A DNA stretch of 64,000 bases from Entomortierella parvispora (Eukaryota > Mortierellomycota > Mortierellomycetes > Mortierellales > Mortierellaceae). The DNA lies in assembly GCA_963573315.1 (NCBI GenBank), contig OY752144.1, positions 1,420,501 to 1,484,500 on the forward strand, given 5' to 3'. The translations under genes were made by a program, and so were the position numbers. The notes under the pieces are model-generated. The model was given only the letters and a program-made list of their open reading frames with translations. It did no database searches and had not been told where the DNA came from. Below are positions 19,505 through 30,769 of this stretch, one piece after another (the first letter of the stretch is position 1; each line of letters opens with the position of its first letter).

Positions 19505-21378
19505 CTACTCTTCTGCATGTTCATCATCATATCCCTGTTGGGAATCATCGCCTTCTCCACCCTCTTGGCCTTCGTATCCGCCAGTGTACCTTCGAAGTTC
19601 GTCTTCCAGTAGCAGGATATAATCCACAGCTTTTCTCAAGATCGACGCTTTCGAGTCCGTATTTTGTGCACACCTGCAAATGGGCGAAGCAAGAAACCGT
19701 TAGCTTTCCACCTCCTTCATCTTTGGGGTTGCATGAAACTATAACACAAAATCAAAACTTACTCTGGGATTACAGCCTTCAGCTCATCAAATCCTCCATT
19801 GATCTTTTCCCTTCGCTTCTGCTCCGAAAGGATATGAGCCATTCGACGAGTCGGCGCAACAACTTCCTTGACTACGTTTGTGATTGGCGGTGGAGCCTTT
19901 CTGGATTGTCGACCATGGTACTTACGAGGGGCTGAGGTTTGAGGGGGTCTTGGGGGGATGACCCTCGGAGTTGGTGGAATCACCAACGAAGCGCTCTTAC
20001 TCCTGGATCGCTGCCGGTCATCTAGAGAGTCGTGCTTCTGAGACAGCTGCTGATGCTGTTGTTGTTGAGGCGCCGATTGGTGCTCATAGAATTGAGGTTG
20101 GTAGTTGGAATTATGATGCTGATGCTGGTAGTTGTGCTGGAGATGCTGTTGTTGATGATGGTTGAAGGGCGAAAGTGCAGATTGTACAGGTAAAGAGGAT
20201 GAGAACGAAGTTCCAGAGCTCATATGATGATAGGGCGACATGCTTTGTTCGTTCTGCCCTTGTTGTTGCTGCTGTTGCTGCTGCTGCTGCTGCCTCTGAA
20301 GTTGCTGTCCAAGTGCAGATGTGAACATGTTGGACTGAGCCAAGAGGGAGTTACTTTGGGCGGTTTGGCTTTGATAAGCAGAGAGGTTCTGTGTTGGCAG
20401 AAAGCTATTGGAATTGTTGCCTGCATTGGACATTCGACGAGGCAGTCCATTTGGCAAGTTGGAAGAGGGGGTCGAAGACATGACAGAAAGTGCCGCCAGT
20501 GACGCCAAAGAAGATTCGATCCCGCCACCACTGTTATGAAAACCAGAAGACTGGCTGCTTCCTGTGGTCTGCTGGTTCACCAGGCCCGAGGTGAACCCAG
20601 AAAAGCTATTGTTGTCGGATGTGAATGATCCTGGGGAAGATGGTGAGATGGGTGATTCAGGACTGAACGGTGTAAATCCATGGATGCCACCTGGGGCGAA
20701 CCCCTGAGTGAGGTGTGGATGAGACATGCTTCGGTGGTGATGAAATGCGCCTTGGTCGTTGTTGTTGTTACCGTTGTGGAATGGCATCTTGATATCCATG
20801 CCTCTTATGCTGCTACTGCTACTGTTAGAGCTGCTCAGGCGGTTCAAATGTTGTTGGTGCTGCGAATCGTTCTCGGGATCGTCTCCACTCATGTAGCTAT
20901 CGTCATCGTCATCATTCTGGATGTTGATATGCTGAACGTGTCCACCGCCGCCGAGATGGAGGGAGTGCCGATTGAGCGCGTAGTTGCTCCCTTGGCTGCT
21001 TCTTGGCCGAGCATTGAACCCTCCAAAGCTACTTGAAAGCCTGGACTCGATATCGCTCTTTTGGCTGTCGTTGGTCGGTTGAAAACTGCTTGAGCTCGGG
21101 ATATCTCTGGTATTCAGCTCGTTGGCTTGGCTGTTTGCTTGTTCACTGCTGTCTGTGTTGATGCCGTTGCTGCTGCCGGTGCTTTTCGATAGACTCTTTT
21201 TGTTCTTTGTGGGGATCTGTTGCGCACTTCTCTGGAATTGGCGGTGCAGCTCGATCTGCTCTTGAAGTCTTTGGACCTGTTGTGATTGTGGCAGATGGCT
21301 TAAAGGGTTGGAAAGGCCAAGTGCGTCCGCGGGTTTGGACCAGCCTTTCCGAGGATTTAGATCCAGGTCCTGAAGCAT
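19505..21378 (-). CDS. bHLH transcription factor with polyglutamine tracts
   Basis: Two exons on the minus strand: 21378-19763 and 19673-19505 (594 residues). The bHLH is split by the intron. The basic region and helix 1 are RRMAHILSEQKRREKING then FDELKAVIPE; the loop and helix 2 are CAQNTDSKASILRKAVDYIL then LLEDEL. The His-Glu-Arg spacing in the basic region (H..SE..R.R) is that of class B factors that bind CACGTG-type E-boxes. The overall sequence resembles Mlx/Ino4-like factors, an inference. The preceding 500 residues are low complexity, with Gln/His/Ser/Asn tracts including an interrupted polyQ (about residues 358-373). The short C-terminus is acidic. The start is uncertain: a TTCTTGCAG acceptor immediately upstream (about 21403) means a 5' exon may exist. 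Confidence 0.82.
20260..20300 (-). repeat. CAG/CAA repeat encoding polyglutamine
   Basis: A mixed CAG/CAA array within the bHLH gene encodes 11 consecutive glutamines beside LQR. Confidence 0.85.
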
Positions 21379-22955
21379 TTCTGATGGCGTTTCGTTTCTG
21401 GTCTGCAAGAATAGTATAAAAAGGAGAAAAGGAGAAAATCAACGATAAGCATTTTTGCAGCATGGTAGAACATCATTGTTTGTGTCCAAAGAAAAAGAGT
21501 CGTGTGCGACCGAAAAGAGCAACCAAAAATCAATATTCGGCCTGAGCAAACAGCAATTGCTGACTGAATTTCGCCCGATCCATCGTTGGGTTCACAGGGT
21601 CACTCGCTCACTGTCTTTGTTATCGCGATCATGAGATCTTGCAAGATACAACCATCGAAGGATATGGAGATGCAGGGATGGGTCGCTTACTACGGATCAG
21701 CTCTTGGGATAGGGGTTTTATGAATAATGACAGCCAGAGGCACAGGAGCTGTTTTGGTTGAGAGAGGACGACGAAGCAGACGCGGAAGGATTGTCGACCT
21801 TGAAACGAAGAGATTGAAGTGGGGGTGCAAGAAATGGGAGGTAAAGCTAGCGAACAAGGAGAGGAAAAGAGAGGAAACGATGAAAGTTTGGAGGCCGGCG
21901 GAAAGAGTGGTTGTGACAAAGTGAAATGGCATGTGCTTTAGAACTTTTTGGGAGTGGTGTGTTGTCTGTTTGTGCTTTGTGTCTGTGGGCAAGAAACGAT
22001 TTTGCAGCAGTGGCTGCAGCGGGAGGCGTGGGGTGGATGCACAAAGATGATGGAGAAAGGGGGACGGTAGTAGTCAAGGAAAGAGAAAAAAAAAGAGAGA
22101 GAGGGAGTGGACAAAGGGGGCCCTTATCGCCAGCAAAAGATAACAGGATAACGGCTCGAAGGACTTTGGCCCCTGACAGCGACCTTCAATGAGGTCCGCT
22201 CTTTGGTCAGTTGTCAAACTGTCCGTCTCCTTCCCCTCGCATACTGATGATCAATGGCGAGAGCCAAGGAGAAATGAAAAAAATGGTCGACGGGGACTAT
22301 TTCCGTGACAAATTGAGAGGAGGAAGGAGGAAGGAGACTGACGGTCATGCGCGCGGGCTTCGCCCTCTGTCCTCTGTCCACTTGAACTTGTCCATTATCA
22401 TGTGCGAATGAGGGGAAGAGGGGAACAGGGGAAACAAGAGACAGGGAGCTCACTCCCGCCTTGTTTGAGTTGCTTCTTGTCCTGTCTCTGTCCCAAGCGC
22501 AATGTTGTTTGCCCAAAGCGACAACGACGCCGACAACTACACCTTCACCGATACCGACACCGCCAACGACGAGACCCTAAACATGGTTTGCTTGCGAGGA
22601 TTGGCTGTGGGAGCGCGGGGTCAAGGGTGATTGAATCGCCTGTCTGGCCGAGCCAAGGGTCCGCGTCGTGGCAGCTCACAGGAGAGGACGATCGAGCCAG
22701 ACCTGGCCGACGAGGGACGGACGGACGGACGCCCGACCCGCCCATGCATGTCTGTTTGCCCTCACTCGCTCTGCCTCCCTCCAAGCTCTCGCTCACGACA
22801 TGACTCCGCATCAAGATCTCTGGCAGTCACCGATATTTCAGTCAATTAGAAGGATTTCCCCTCTGTAACTGCACAAGCAAGTTACCCCTGCGTCCCATTT
22901 TTGGCCTCTCGTTGATGCATGCATCCTTCATCCTCAAAGAGAAGCCAGCCCCATC
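21379..22955. other. Divergent intergenic region (bHLH / thioesterase)
   Basis: A 1.6-kb region between head-to-head genes. It may hold a 5' exon of the bHLH gene. No other gene is supported; the open frames are compositional shadows. A short (GGAC)n repeat lies near 22718. Confidence 0.5.
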
Positions 22956-23651
22956 ATGGCTCCCATCCACAGAATTGCCCAAATCTCTTCTCATCTGAGA
23001 ACGACCTCCACACGCGTCTCGACCTCGACCTCCTCTCGCAGCCTTGCGTCTGCGTCGTCGTCCTTGTCAACATATAAAATCACCAACAAGGACCGTGCCT
23101 TCTATCCCTACGCCCTCGACATTCAGTCGCGCTGGGCTGACAACGACCAATACGGACACCTCAACAATGCACACTACTATGCTCTTTTCGACACGGTTAT
23201 CAATACATTTTTGATCCAGGAGACTGGTCTCAACCCTCTGGAGCAGTCAAAAGAGAGTGCAATTGGCGTCGTTGCCGAGTCTGGTTGTCAGTATTTCAGC
23301 TCATTGTCGTTCCCAGACATGATCGAAGCCCGCTTGGCTGTGATCAAGCTCGGCCGATCTAGCGTTGTGTACCAGGTGGGGATTTTCAAGAAACTGGCAA
23401 AGGATGTGTCAGCTCTGACGGGTCGTCCGGGGGCTTCGGCAACCTTGGCTGGCGTCTTTTCCAAGGCTGCTTCATCCGTGGCGACGGGCGAGGCTGTGGA
23501 CGCGTCCGAGTTTGAGTCAAGTCTGGTGCAGGGCGACGCGGCTGCCACAGGGCACTTTTGCCACGTCTTTGTGAACAACGGAAGCCGGCGGCCAGTCCCA
23601 ATCCCGCAGCGGATCCGTGCAGGGTTGGAGCAGTTGCAGGTCCAGCCTTGA
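22956..23651 (+). CDS. Hotdog-fold acyl-CoA thioesterase (4HBT/FadM-like), probably mitochondrial
   Basis: An intronless 231-residue frame. Residues 1-45 are Ser/Thr/Arg-rich without acidic residues and resemble a mitochondrial presequence. The hotdog domain starts at about residue 50: LDIQSRWADNDQYGHLNNAH, with the Asp and the GHLNN loop typical of the 4-hydroxybenzoyl-CoA thioesterase family; the Asp is the usual catalytic position. The central helix follows (YYALFDTVINTFL), then the strand region with VVAESGCQYFSSLSFPD and KLGRSSVVYQVGIF. A family-typical C-terminal strand ends in GHFCHVFVN, followed by an extension RRPVPIPQRIRAGLE. These enzymes hydrolyse acyl-CoA thioesters; chain length cannot be predicted. 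An Ala/Ser-rich insertion of about 35 residues separates the last strands. Confidence 0.82.
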   Translation: MAPIHRIAQISSHLRTTSTRVSTSTSSRSLASASSSLSTYKITNKDRAFYPYALDIQSRWADNDQYGHLNNAHYYALFDTVINTFLIQETGLNPLEQSKESAIGVVAESGCQYFSSLSFPDMIEARLAVIKLGRSSVVYQVGIFKKLAKDVSALTGRPGASATLAGVFSKAASSVATGEAVDASEFESSLVQGDAAATGHFCHVFVNNGSRRPVPIPQRIRAGLEQLQVQP

Positions 23652-23863
23652 GCAGGACACTCGGGCCAGAAGAGAGCAAAATTAAACTTTTTTTTTGTGC
23701 TGATCAACAATTCGACCGTCACAGATTTTTTTGTGCTTTGCATCAATGTCAATGCAGTTCTCATTCTCCATTCCTTGTTCCTTTGCACCTTTGCACCTTT
23801 GCCTTTCGGTCGCCGTGCCCGTCCCCGTCCCATCCTTGCAAGCAACCATTCCGACTGCCAGAA

Positions 23864-26800
23864 ATGAGCTCTCCGCAAAGGTACCCCTTCTTCTTCTACC
23901 TTTTCCTCTTCGCCTCTTGTACAACTTCCAGTGTCCTGTGCTAATCGTCGTTTCTTTTGATTGCATGCAACAGCCACCAGGGCCAGGACCAGGACCAGGA
24001 TAAGGATAAGGACCAGGATAAGGATAAGGACCAGAGCAAGGACAGTTTTCTTGCTCCTGCAGTTCCCGCGGCCGCGAAGATGGGAGACACCGCCCCAACG
24101 ACATCACCGCTGGAGCTCCCAGAGATCCTTTCCCTCATTATTTCGTACCTCGACACCACCTCCCTCGTCCGCGGGTGCCGTGTCTCCCGTGCTTTTCACC
24201 AGGCCTGTATACCGCATCTGTGGCGAGACATCTCTTTGATCAATCCTGGGCGTGACACGGTCATTTGGAAGTCTGCGAAAGGATTCCGAATGGGCTTTAT
24301 TCGCTATGGACGCTTCATTTCAAGCTTGGCATTGCACGAGATGCCAATTCAGGATGGTGATCTCGAACTGATCGCAGAAAACTGCACCAAACTAAAGAGT
24401 CTGGACCTCACAAAAACAAACGTCACTGTCGAAACCCTCAGAGTCCTGATCCACGGAGACCCCTATGAGATTGGAAAGAGAAGAGAAGAGAAAGGCAAGA
24501 GGAAGAGAACACAAACTCGTCGTGAAGCGGACCCCGCAGACGAGAGCACCGACTCTGGACTATCGGACCTTGAACAGGATATAGATGCCAAGGACGACTC
24601 GGAAATTCAGAGTGATCAGGATGAATGCCACAGACCGCACAAGTACCGCGGGCTGAATCCCATGACAGAAACTGAGACAGAACATGATCCCGACAGCCAT
24701 TATGAGAGCTTTGGCCCAGGTCCGTCCACGGCTACAGAGTCCGAACAAGAACCTCTGGCAACAGGATCAATCTCCATACCCCAAAGAAGAATCACCGTTT
24801 CGACGGCCATGGCTTCACCAGGCAGCGGGCCGTCGCAGCCCAATGGCTCTCAAGCTGCCGTTGCTGTCTCACTGGATGTCCCAGTCCACCGTCGAGGAGG
24901 TGCAACCCGACCAGCAAAATTCAAAGGGGTCAGAACACCTTTTCCTCGCTTCCTCGAGACCTTGATTCTCAATCGATGCAACAACCTAGTAGGAACTTCT
25001 TGCCTCCCAGTTGTGGCTTTGCTAGGACCACAATTACGATGCTTACAGCTGAAGCATCTCAGTGACACCTTTGACGAAGACCTGATCGCGGTTATGCAGG
25101 ACTGCCCCAATCTGAAGCAGTTGATGTTAAAAGGGACAGATGTCACGGATTCCTTTTTGGTCGAGTGCGCTACTGGAACTCGCAAAGCAGTCATACCTCC
25201 TCAGGGAGACCAGGAGAACCAAGAGGACCAGAGGAACCAGCAGAATAACCTGCTTCGACATCCCAGCGATATTAAAGGGAACAGTCCCGGGGTTGTGAAA
25301 TACGGCGTTGAAAAACTGAACATAGATATGACGAACACCACGGGAGCAGGGCTGATCACATTTATTCAAAATAGCAGCTGGGATTTGACGTCCTTGTCGT
25401 GCCAACATCACAGTGATGTTACGGATGAAACGATTCAAGCGCTCTTTGAACAGGATTTCCCCACTCCTTCAAGATTTCAACCAAACACTGTCTTGACCGA
25501 AATTGATTTGTCTTTCTGTTCGGGACTTCGGAGCGCTGGCATCCATGATCTTTTCCAGTACGCAATTGCACTGCAACGAATCGTCATTGAGGACTCGGAG
25601 GCAATAGATGACCATGCGCTTTGGAATCTCGCCAAAGTACAACGACAACGAATGGCGCGACTCGGACTGGGCGTTCCTGAAGCCTGGAGAGATCATGTCA
25701 AGGCGGAGCAAAGGAGATTGCGACAGCAGAAAGTCCTCAACCCGTCGAAGGCTGCGACTGAAGCCCTCTCGGGTTCGGTGGAGGATACTCAAGAAGCACT
25801 GGAGTTGAGAGACGAAGCGTTGCTTTATGATGGATCGGAGAAGATCATAAAGGGTGACCTGGGAGTTCCTGGAGGGCTACGGGCTTTGGTCTTTCAAATG
25901 TGCCCTCGTATACATAACCGCGGCATGCGTGCCATTGTACGGTCCTGCATCGGTCTGGAAACCCTCGGCATTCGACACTGTCACGGACTGAGCATACAGT
26001 TATTTAATGGACCTTGGGCTGTGGGCACTCGACTGGATCAGCTGGATGTCTCTTCGACAGCCCTCAAGATTGAATCACAAGACGCTAGCATTCGCGATCT
26101 GAACGAGGAGGAGGAAGAGTTGGCTCGTTTCCCTCAGGTGTTGATCCCTGTGGAAGCATGCAGGCGAGTTGAAATTGCAGCTCGTGAGCCCCAGGAGCCA
26201 CATGATATGGAGTTGGTCGACCACATCAATGATATCGAAAATCTTCTGGAGCCAGAGCCAGACCAGGGCCTACAGGTAGATGATGATGCAAATGCCGATC
26301 CCGAGATACTAGAGCCATTTGAAAACTGGGAGTCGGGATCAGAGTTTGGATCAAACATGGGATCAGAATTTGATTCAGACTCGGAAGCAGGGTTAGGATC
26401 GGATGATGACGAAGATGAACAAACACTGGCAAGACGTCGCCATATTTGCTTGTTTCACGATCCTCAAAACCTGGCATACCTGCGGTCGTTTTATTATCGG
26501 CTTGGTCAGCTCTCAGGACTGCGAGAACTAAACATGGCGACAATGAATTTTCGGATCCGGCTACAGGACGGTTTAGATCTCCTTGTCCCTGGTCTTCAAA
26601 AACATCTCGAGGTATGGGATCTGACAATGTCACGAGGACTTGTCTTCAAGGACGAAGAGCTTGAGTTTATTGGACAGCACTTTGGCCGCGGTCTGGTGTA
26701 CCCTGATGGGGTAGAGCCTGCATCTGGTATCGAAGATTCAGATAAGGAGAATAAGGATGATGGGCAAACTGAAATAGCGAAAGGAAAGACCGAGGATGAG

Positions 26801-27028
26801 GATGAGGATGAGGATGAGGATGCGCGAATGAGTCAGAGTGTTGATCCAATGCATACCAACTATGCATTCGGTATTGATGGCGATCTGTGGTTGCCGAGAA
26901 TCGCACCTCTCAAAACCATCCGCATGGCGGAGGAGTCTTTGCACCACGTGAAAAGCCATCTCTTGTATTGGTTTGAGGAGCAGGGGTTCAGCCTCGATGT
27001 GCAGAACGACGATCCATTCTTTTTGTAA
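23864..27028 (+). CDS. F-box / leucine-rich-repeat protein
   Basis: Proposed exons: a 17-nt first exon 23864-23880 (MSSPQ plus part of a Ser codon) and 23974-27028, in total 1023 residues. If the micro-exon is wrong, translation starts at ATG 24080. The F-box is residues about 44-90: SPLELPEILSLIISYLDTTS, then CRVSRAFHQ and LWRDISL. It is followed by irregular LRRs typical of FBXL proteins (CTKLKSLDLTKTNVTVETL, CPNLKQLMLKGTDVTDSFLV, LTEIDLSFCSGLRSAGIHDL, CIGLETLGIRHCHGLSIQLF). F-box proteins bring substrates to SCF ubiquitin ligases; the target is unknown. Long acidic disordered insertions interrupt the LRRs (about 165-290 and 740-810), plus an EDEDEDED run near residue 950. The N-terminus is a Gln/Asp/Lys repeat encoded by a minisatellite. 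A poly(A) signal follows at 27095; the Aladin gene converges only 131 bp away. Confidence 0.8.
23976..24040 (+). repeat. Minisatellite encoding QD/DK repeats
   Basis: Imperfect tandem CCAGGA and TAAGGA hexamers begin just after the intron acceptor of the F-box gene and encode QDQDQDKDKDQDKDKDQ. Confidence 0.8.
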
Positions 27029-27094
27029 ATAATTGTTTCTATCCTTACACAATCCGCACTTTTTTTTTGTACATTATTGCAATCCATTGCAGAC

Positions 27095-27100
27095 AATAAA
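27095..27100 (+). terminator. Polyadenylation signal AATAAA of the F-box gene
   Basis: It lies 67 bp after the stop codon, in the 131-bp gap between two convergent genes. Confidence 0.6.
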
Positions 27101-27159
27101 GCAATTCATGAACGAAACAGAGTGCAGGAGTTTAACGAGATGCTTCACTCTTTTACTAT

Positions 27160-29453
27160 CTAATACGAGTCAATGTCTCTTTGTGAGAGATAGTAGAATG
27201 GCACAAAATTGATCCGACCAGATTCCCATGCCTATTGTGGACGAAATGGGGATGGTAGCCATAGTTAATAAAGGTTCAAACAGGCAAATGACGGTTCGGA
27301 AGGCCCTTAAAACTTACAATACTGAGCATGGAGCCGCCTTTGAAGTGACTGGTGAAGGCCATCGTCGTTGCCTTGGGCCCTCTTCCCGTGGTATCATCGT
27401 CGTCGTCGTCATCGTCGTCGGATCTGGAATGAGAGATAACCTCCTTCCCAGTCCATCCAGGTCCTTGGATGAATCCCATGAGCATGAAAATGTCCAGATC
27501 ACGAAGCATCGATCCTGTTGGCCTTACAAGGACCACCCCCAAGAGATCTGTGTCTCGGAACCTTACGACCAGTCTCTCTCCGTTCTGATCCAATACCAGT
27601 TGCTCAACAGGTCCAAAATTTTCAAGTTCCTGAGGGGATCTTCCGGCGACCCCTTTTTGCTCCAAAGTCCTCTGGAACGCTTCAATATCGCGCGACTGAA
27701 GAGTCAGCTTGATAGGGTTCAGGGGAATCCAGGTCAGGTCGCCGCCTCGCTTCTCAAAATGAATAGCTCTGATCTGGCTGTCGCCCTCCAATGCAAAGAT
27801 GAGATTGAAACCGTCAGGGGTCCAGCTGGCAGTCTTGAGAATGCCCTTCATGTCATTCAGCGCCACATACTCCCAGGTTGCGGTTTCGTAGATCCTAGCC
27901 TGTCCTGACCGATACCCGACCAAAAGATGTTCGCCAGTTGGGGACCACTTTAGACAGCAGACAGTCGGACCATAGTGACTAGTCTTGTGTGATGGCGTAG
28001 GCATTGAATGGGTATGTGCGCCTGTAACGCTTTCAAAGGCTGCCTTGATATTCGATCCTGTCTCCTCCAAGGATTCAACGCTGCGTACAATACGTGGTGG
28101 CGTTGGCAACTTGTTGAGTCTAAGCTCTGTCACTTTTGTGGTCGCATTTTCCCGAATAAAGACCGTAGAAGAATGCTCGGACCCGATTGCCAAAAGTTCG
28201 CCTCGGGGATCCCAAGAGATTTGATCCACACCTTTCAGTCCAGTCATCCGAGCTAATCCAAGCCATGCTGTATCACCTCCCTTGTTGACGGCTCTTGAAG
28301 GTCTGTTGAACGTTTCGCTGAGGAGTTCTGATGGTCGGTCCTTTGCTGGATTTGGCGATGTCCACGTGGCTTCGGCTCCGGTGGATTTGTGATCTCTGTA
28401 TACATGCCACAAAGCCACGCCGTCAAGACAGGCAATCGCCAAGACCACGCCAGACATGGGTTTCCACTCCAGTTTCATGACTCTGGATTGAGCAGGATGG
28501 GACAATCCGCACGAATACCAGGATTCGACCGACAAATCATAGACCCAAACAGAATTATTCCACAGAGCAATGGCAACCAACGGTTGATGGGGATGCCATG
28601 CCACAGTCCTGGTGAGAAGCTTTGCAAGTCGGTCGTTGTGGACAATAGAACTGACGGATCCAGAAATGCTCTAGAATGAAATGTTGAAATCACTGCGGAT
28701 TAACTTGGAGATAACTATAGGGGTCAGACATCGTCATACTGCTTGAGTCACCTACAACATAGAAATCCCAAGCTTTCTTCCACACTGCTCCTGCACTGTC
28801 CAAAATGGCGTCCAGATCCCTATGTCGAATGATTCATATAATGGTTAGCTAATATTCGTCAATAATACACGTCTTTTTATAAGAAAATCCCTTACCATTG
28901 CTTCAGAAGCTCTTCAATTTTGTCTGCAATTGGTTGAGGGATCAGTCCTGAGGCTTCGGACTCTTTGAGCAACTCCTCGACTACAGAGTTGATCTTTGAC
29001 TGATGTGCGATGTGTGTGTTCCTGGAAGGCATCATCAGTGCGGCTTTCAATTCACCCTATGTTTCCCATGAAAGAGAGTATCCCAGTCGTTCTCAATATA
29101 GTAATAGTTTGCGGTCTTTCCGAAAGTCATTATGTGGCTGAGTCCTTACATGTTTCTTGATAAACTCACTGAGCTTCGGATCCTGGGGTCCTGCAACATG
29201 AACTGCAAAAGAATATTGATGGAAGATTGTCAGTCTCTGGCATACTGGATTCTTGACAAAACCAAAGCGCCACTATCTTGGTATTCTGGAGCTGCTACCT
29301 ACCCAGGGCCGAGTTTGATTCGCCGATGGTGATGTGCCCCTGAGGAGGAAGCTGCAACGCGTCTAGAATGGAAGCACGGTTAGATGGATGAGAATGGTGG
29401 TGGTTCAATGCAATCGCGATCAGTGCCCAGTTGCCTCCAGGGACAGAGTTCAT
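27160..29453 (-). CDS. AAAS: Aladin, WD-repeat nucleoporin
   Basis: Six exons on the minus strand: 29453-29303, 29202-29150, 29056-28896, 28819-28756, 28670-27318, 27231-27160 (617 residues). All junction phases agree. Aladin sits in the nuclear pore complex on the Ndc1 side. The N-terminus carries the family motif LPPQGHITIGESNS. The propeller starts at AWHPHQPLVAIALWNNSVWV, continues with ISWDPRGELLAIGSEHS and CLKWSPTGEHLLVGYRSGQA, then TASWTPDGFNLIFALEGDSQ. The last exon (AWESGRINFVPFYYL) is required: it matches the conserved GWSTGRI-IPLY end of animal Aladin, whereas reading through the intron gives a spurious ending at 27276. An Asp9 run near the C-terminus comes from a GTC repeat on the plus strand. 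The assignment comes from remembered family sequence; I am confident of it. Confidence 0.9.
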
Positions 29454-30769
29454 ACCAAGCATGGTCAGTGAGAGATCGTGTTTGGTCGGTCTGTGAGGTC
29501 CAGTGGCTACGCTGCTGTCCTGTGCTGTCCTGTCCTAACCTGAATGAGGGGATCAGCAGAAATTGTTCGCGACATGTCAAAAGTTGGCGGCGTACCTTGG
29601 GTGACTGAAGCGCGTGCGATAGATCAGAGTGCGGTGACCAAACGTGATCGTTTTTTTAGTGCGGTCACAAAAGGCTTCAAAAGGTGAACAAAAACACGCC
29701 TCTATTTTTTTTTTCTTTTCTTCCCTCATCCTTCACCCCTCACCATCTCTTCCTCGCCTCCCTCATCTCCTTTGGTAAGTGTCTCCTGCCGTGTTCGCGT
29801 TCTCCTTACTCCTGGCCCACCCCTTGTAGCAAACACTATGATGATTGCTTTGCCGCCCCAGGCAGAAAAAACCATGTTGATTCGCTTAGCACTTATTTCT
29901 GGATCTGATACTATGTTTGACTACATTCTCGCTCTTCCTTTCTTTGATCTCCTCTGGAGAAGCAAAGCGAATCGAGACGAAATACCAGAAACTCTTTATC
30001 AAGATTGCCTTCAATATCGACTGATATTAACCATTCTTGTTATCCTCTTTTTCAGCCTTAGAACACCCTATTCGTACACCCTAAGACCAATCGTGTTTGC
30101 CGATCAAATTTGAAGGTAAACCTCCTTCTCTTTCAATCCATTCTTCAATATTCTCACCCCGCCTTTCCTTGCCTGTCCCATTGAAGAGGAATGATGCATT
30201 TATCATGCTAATTCAGACCAAACACAAAAAACACTGGTGTCAAATTGTATAATCCTGACCTCGCCTCTATCGAACTCGATCAATTGCGCCCGTCCAAGAT
30301 AAAGAGTCAATGGGATGTAACCGATGTTAATCATGTCTTTTCTCTTTTTTTCAGTTAAGTAGCGGGTCCAGATTGAACTGCAAAGTTTGAAGATGAAAAT
30401 GAAAATAAACATTTTTTCACAAAAAAAAAAAAGCCACTTCCTGCCTTGTAAAAAGTTATCGAAAAACACGTTCTGTTGTCCTTGTGCTTGTTTTGAAAGT
30501 TATCGAAACACGCGTTGTGCTTTTTATTCCTCTCCGAGGCTGTAGCCAGCAGGACAGAGAGGATAAAGAAACAACTAGTCCGTGTTACGTTGCATGGTCC
30601 CAAAAATGCTAAAAATGCACACGCGCATTTTTTTTTCCTGGTTCTTTCCTCTTATCTACCTGTCACCGCGGCATCCATTTTCTTCGCACCCACCCCTGAT
30701 TCATCGTCGCCCACTTTCTTTTCTGCTGCTCTGATACCCGCACACCCACATACTCTCCACACACTCGTA
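29454..30769. other. Divergent intergenic region (Aladin / LMBRD1-like)
   Basis: No supportable gene in 1.3 kb between head-to-head genes. A pyrimidine-rich stretch followed by TTTGGTAAGTGTC (about 29775) could be a 5'-UTR intron donor of the downstream gene. The stretch 30180-30500 is AT-rich with A and T runs. Confidence 0.45.

Noticed and set aside
19081-21378. Similar minus-strand strings LQDLDLK (19.1 kb) and LQDLDLN (21.4 kb), suggesting duplication
   Set aside because: The similarity is limited to about 20 bp (TTTAGATCCAGGTCCTG) with no flanking homology; probably coincidence.
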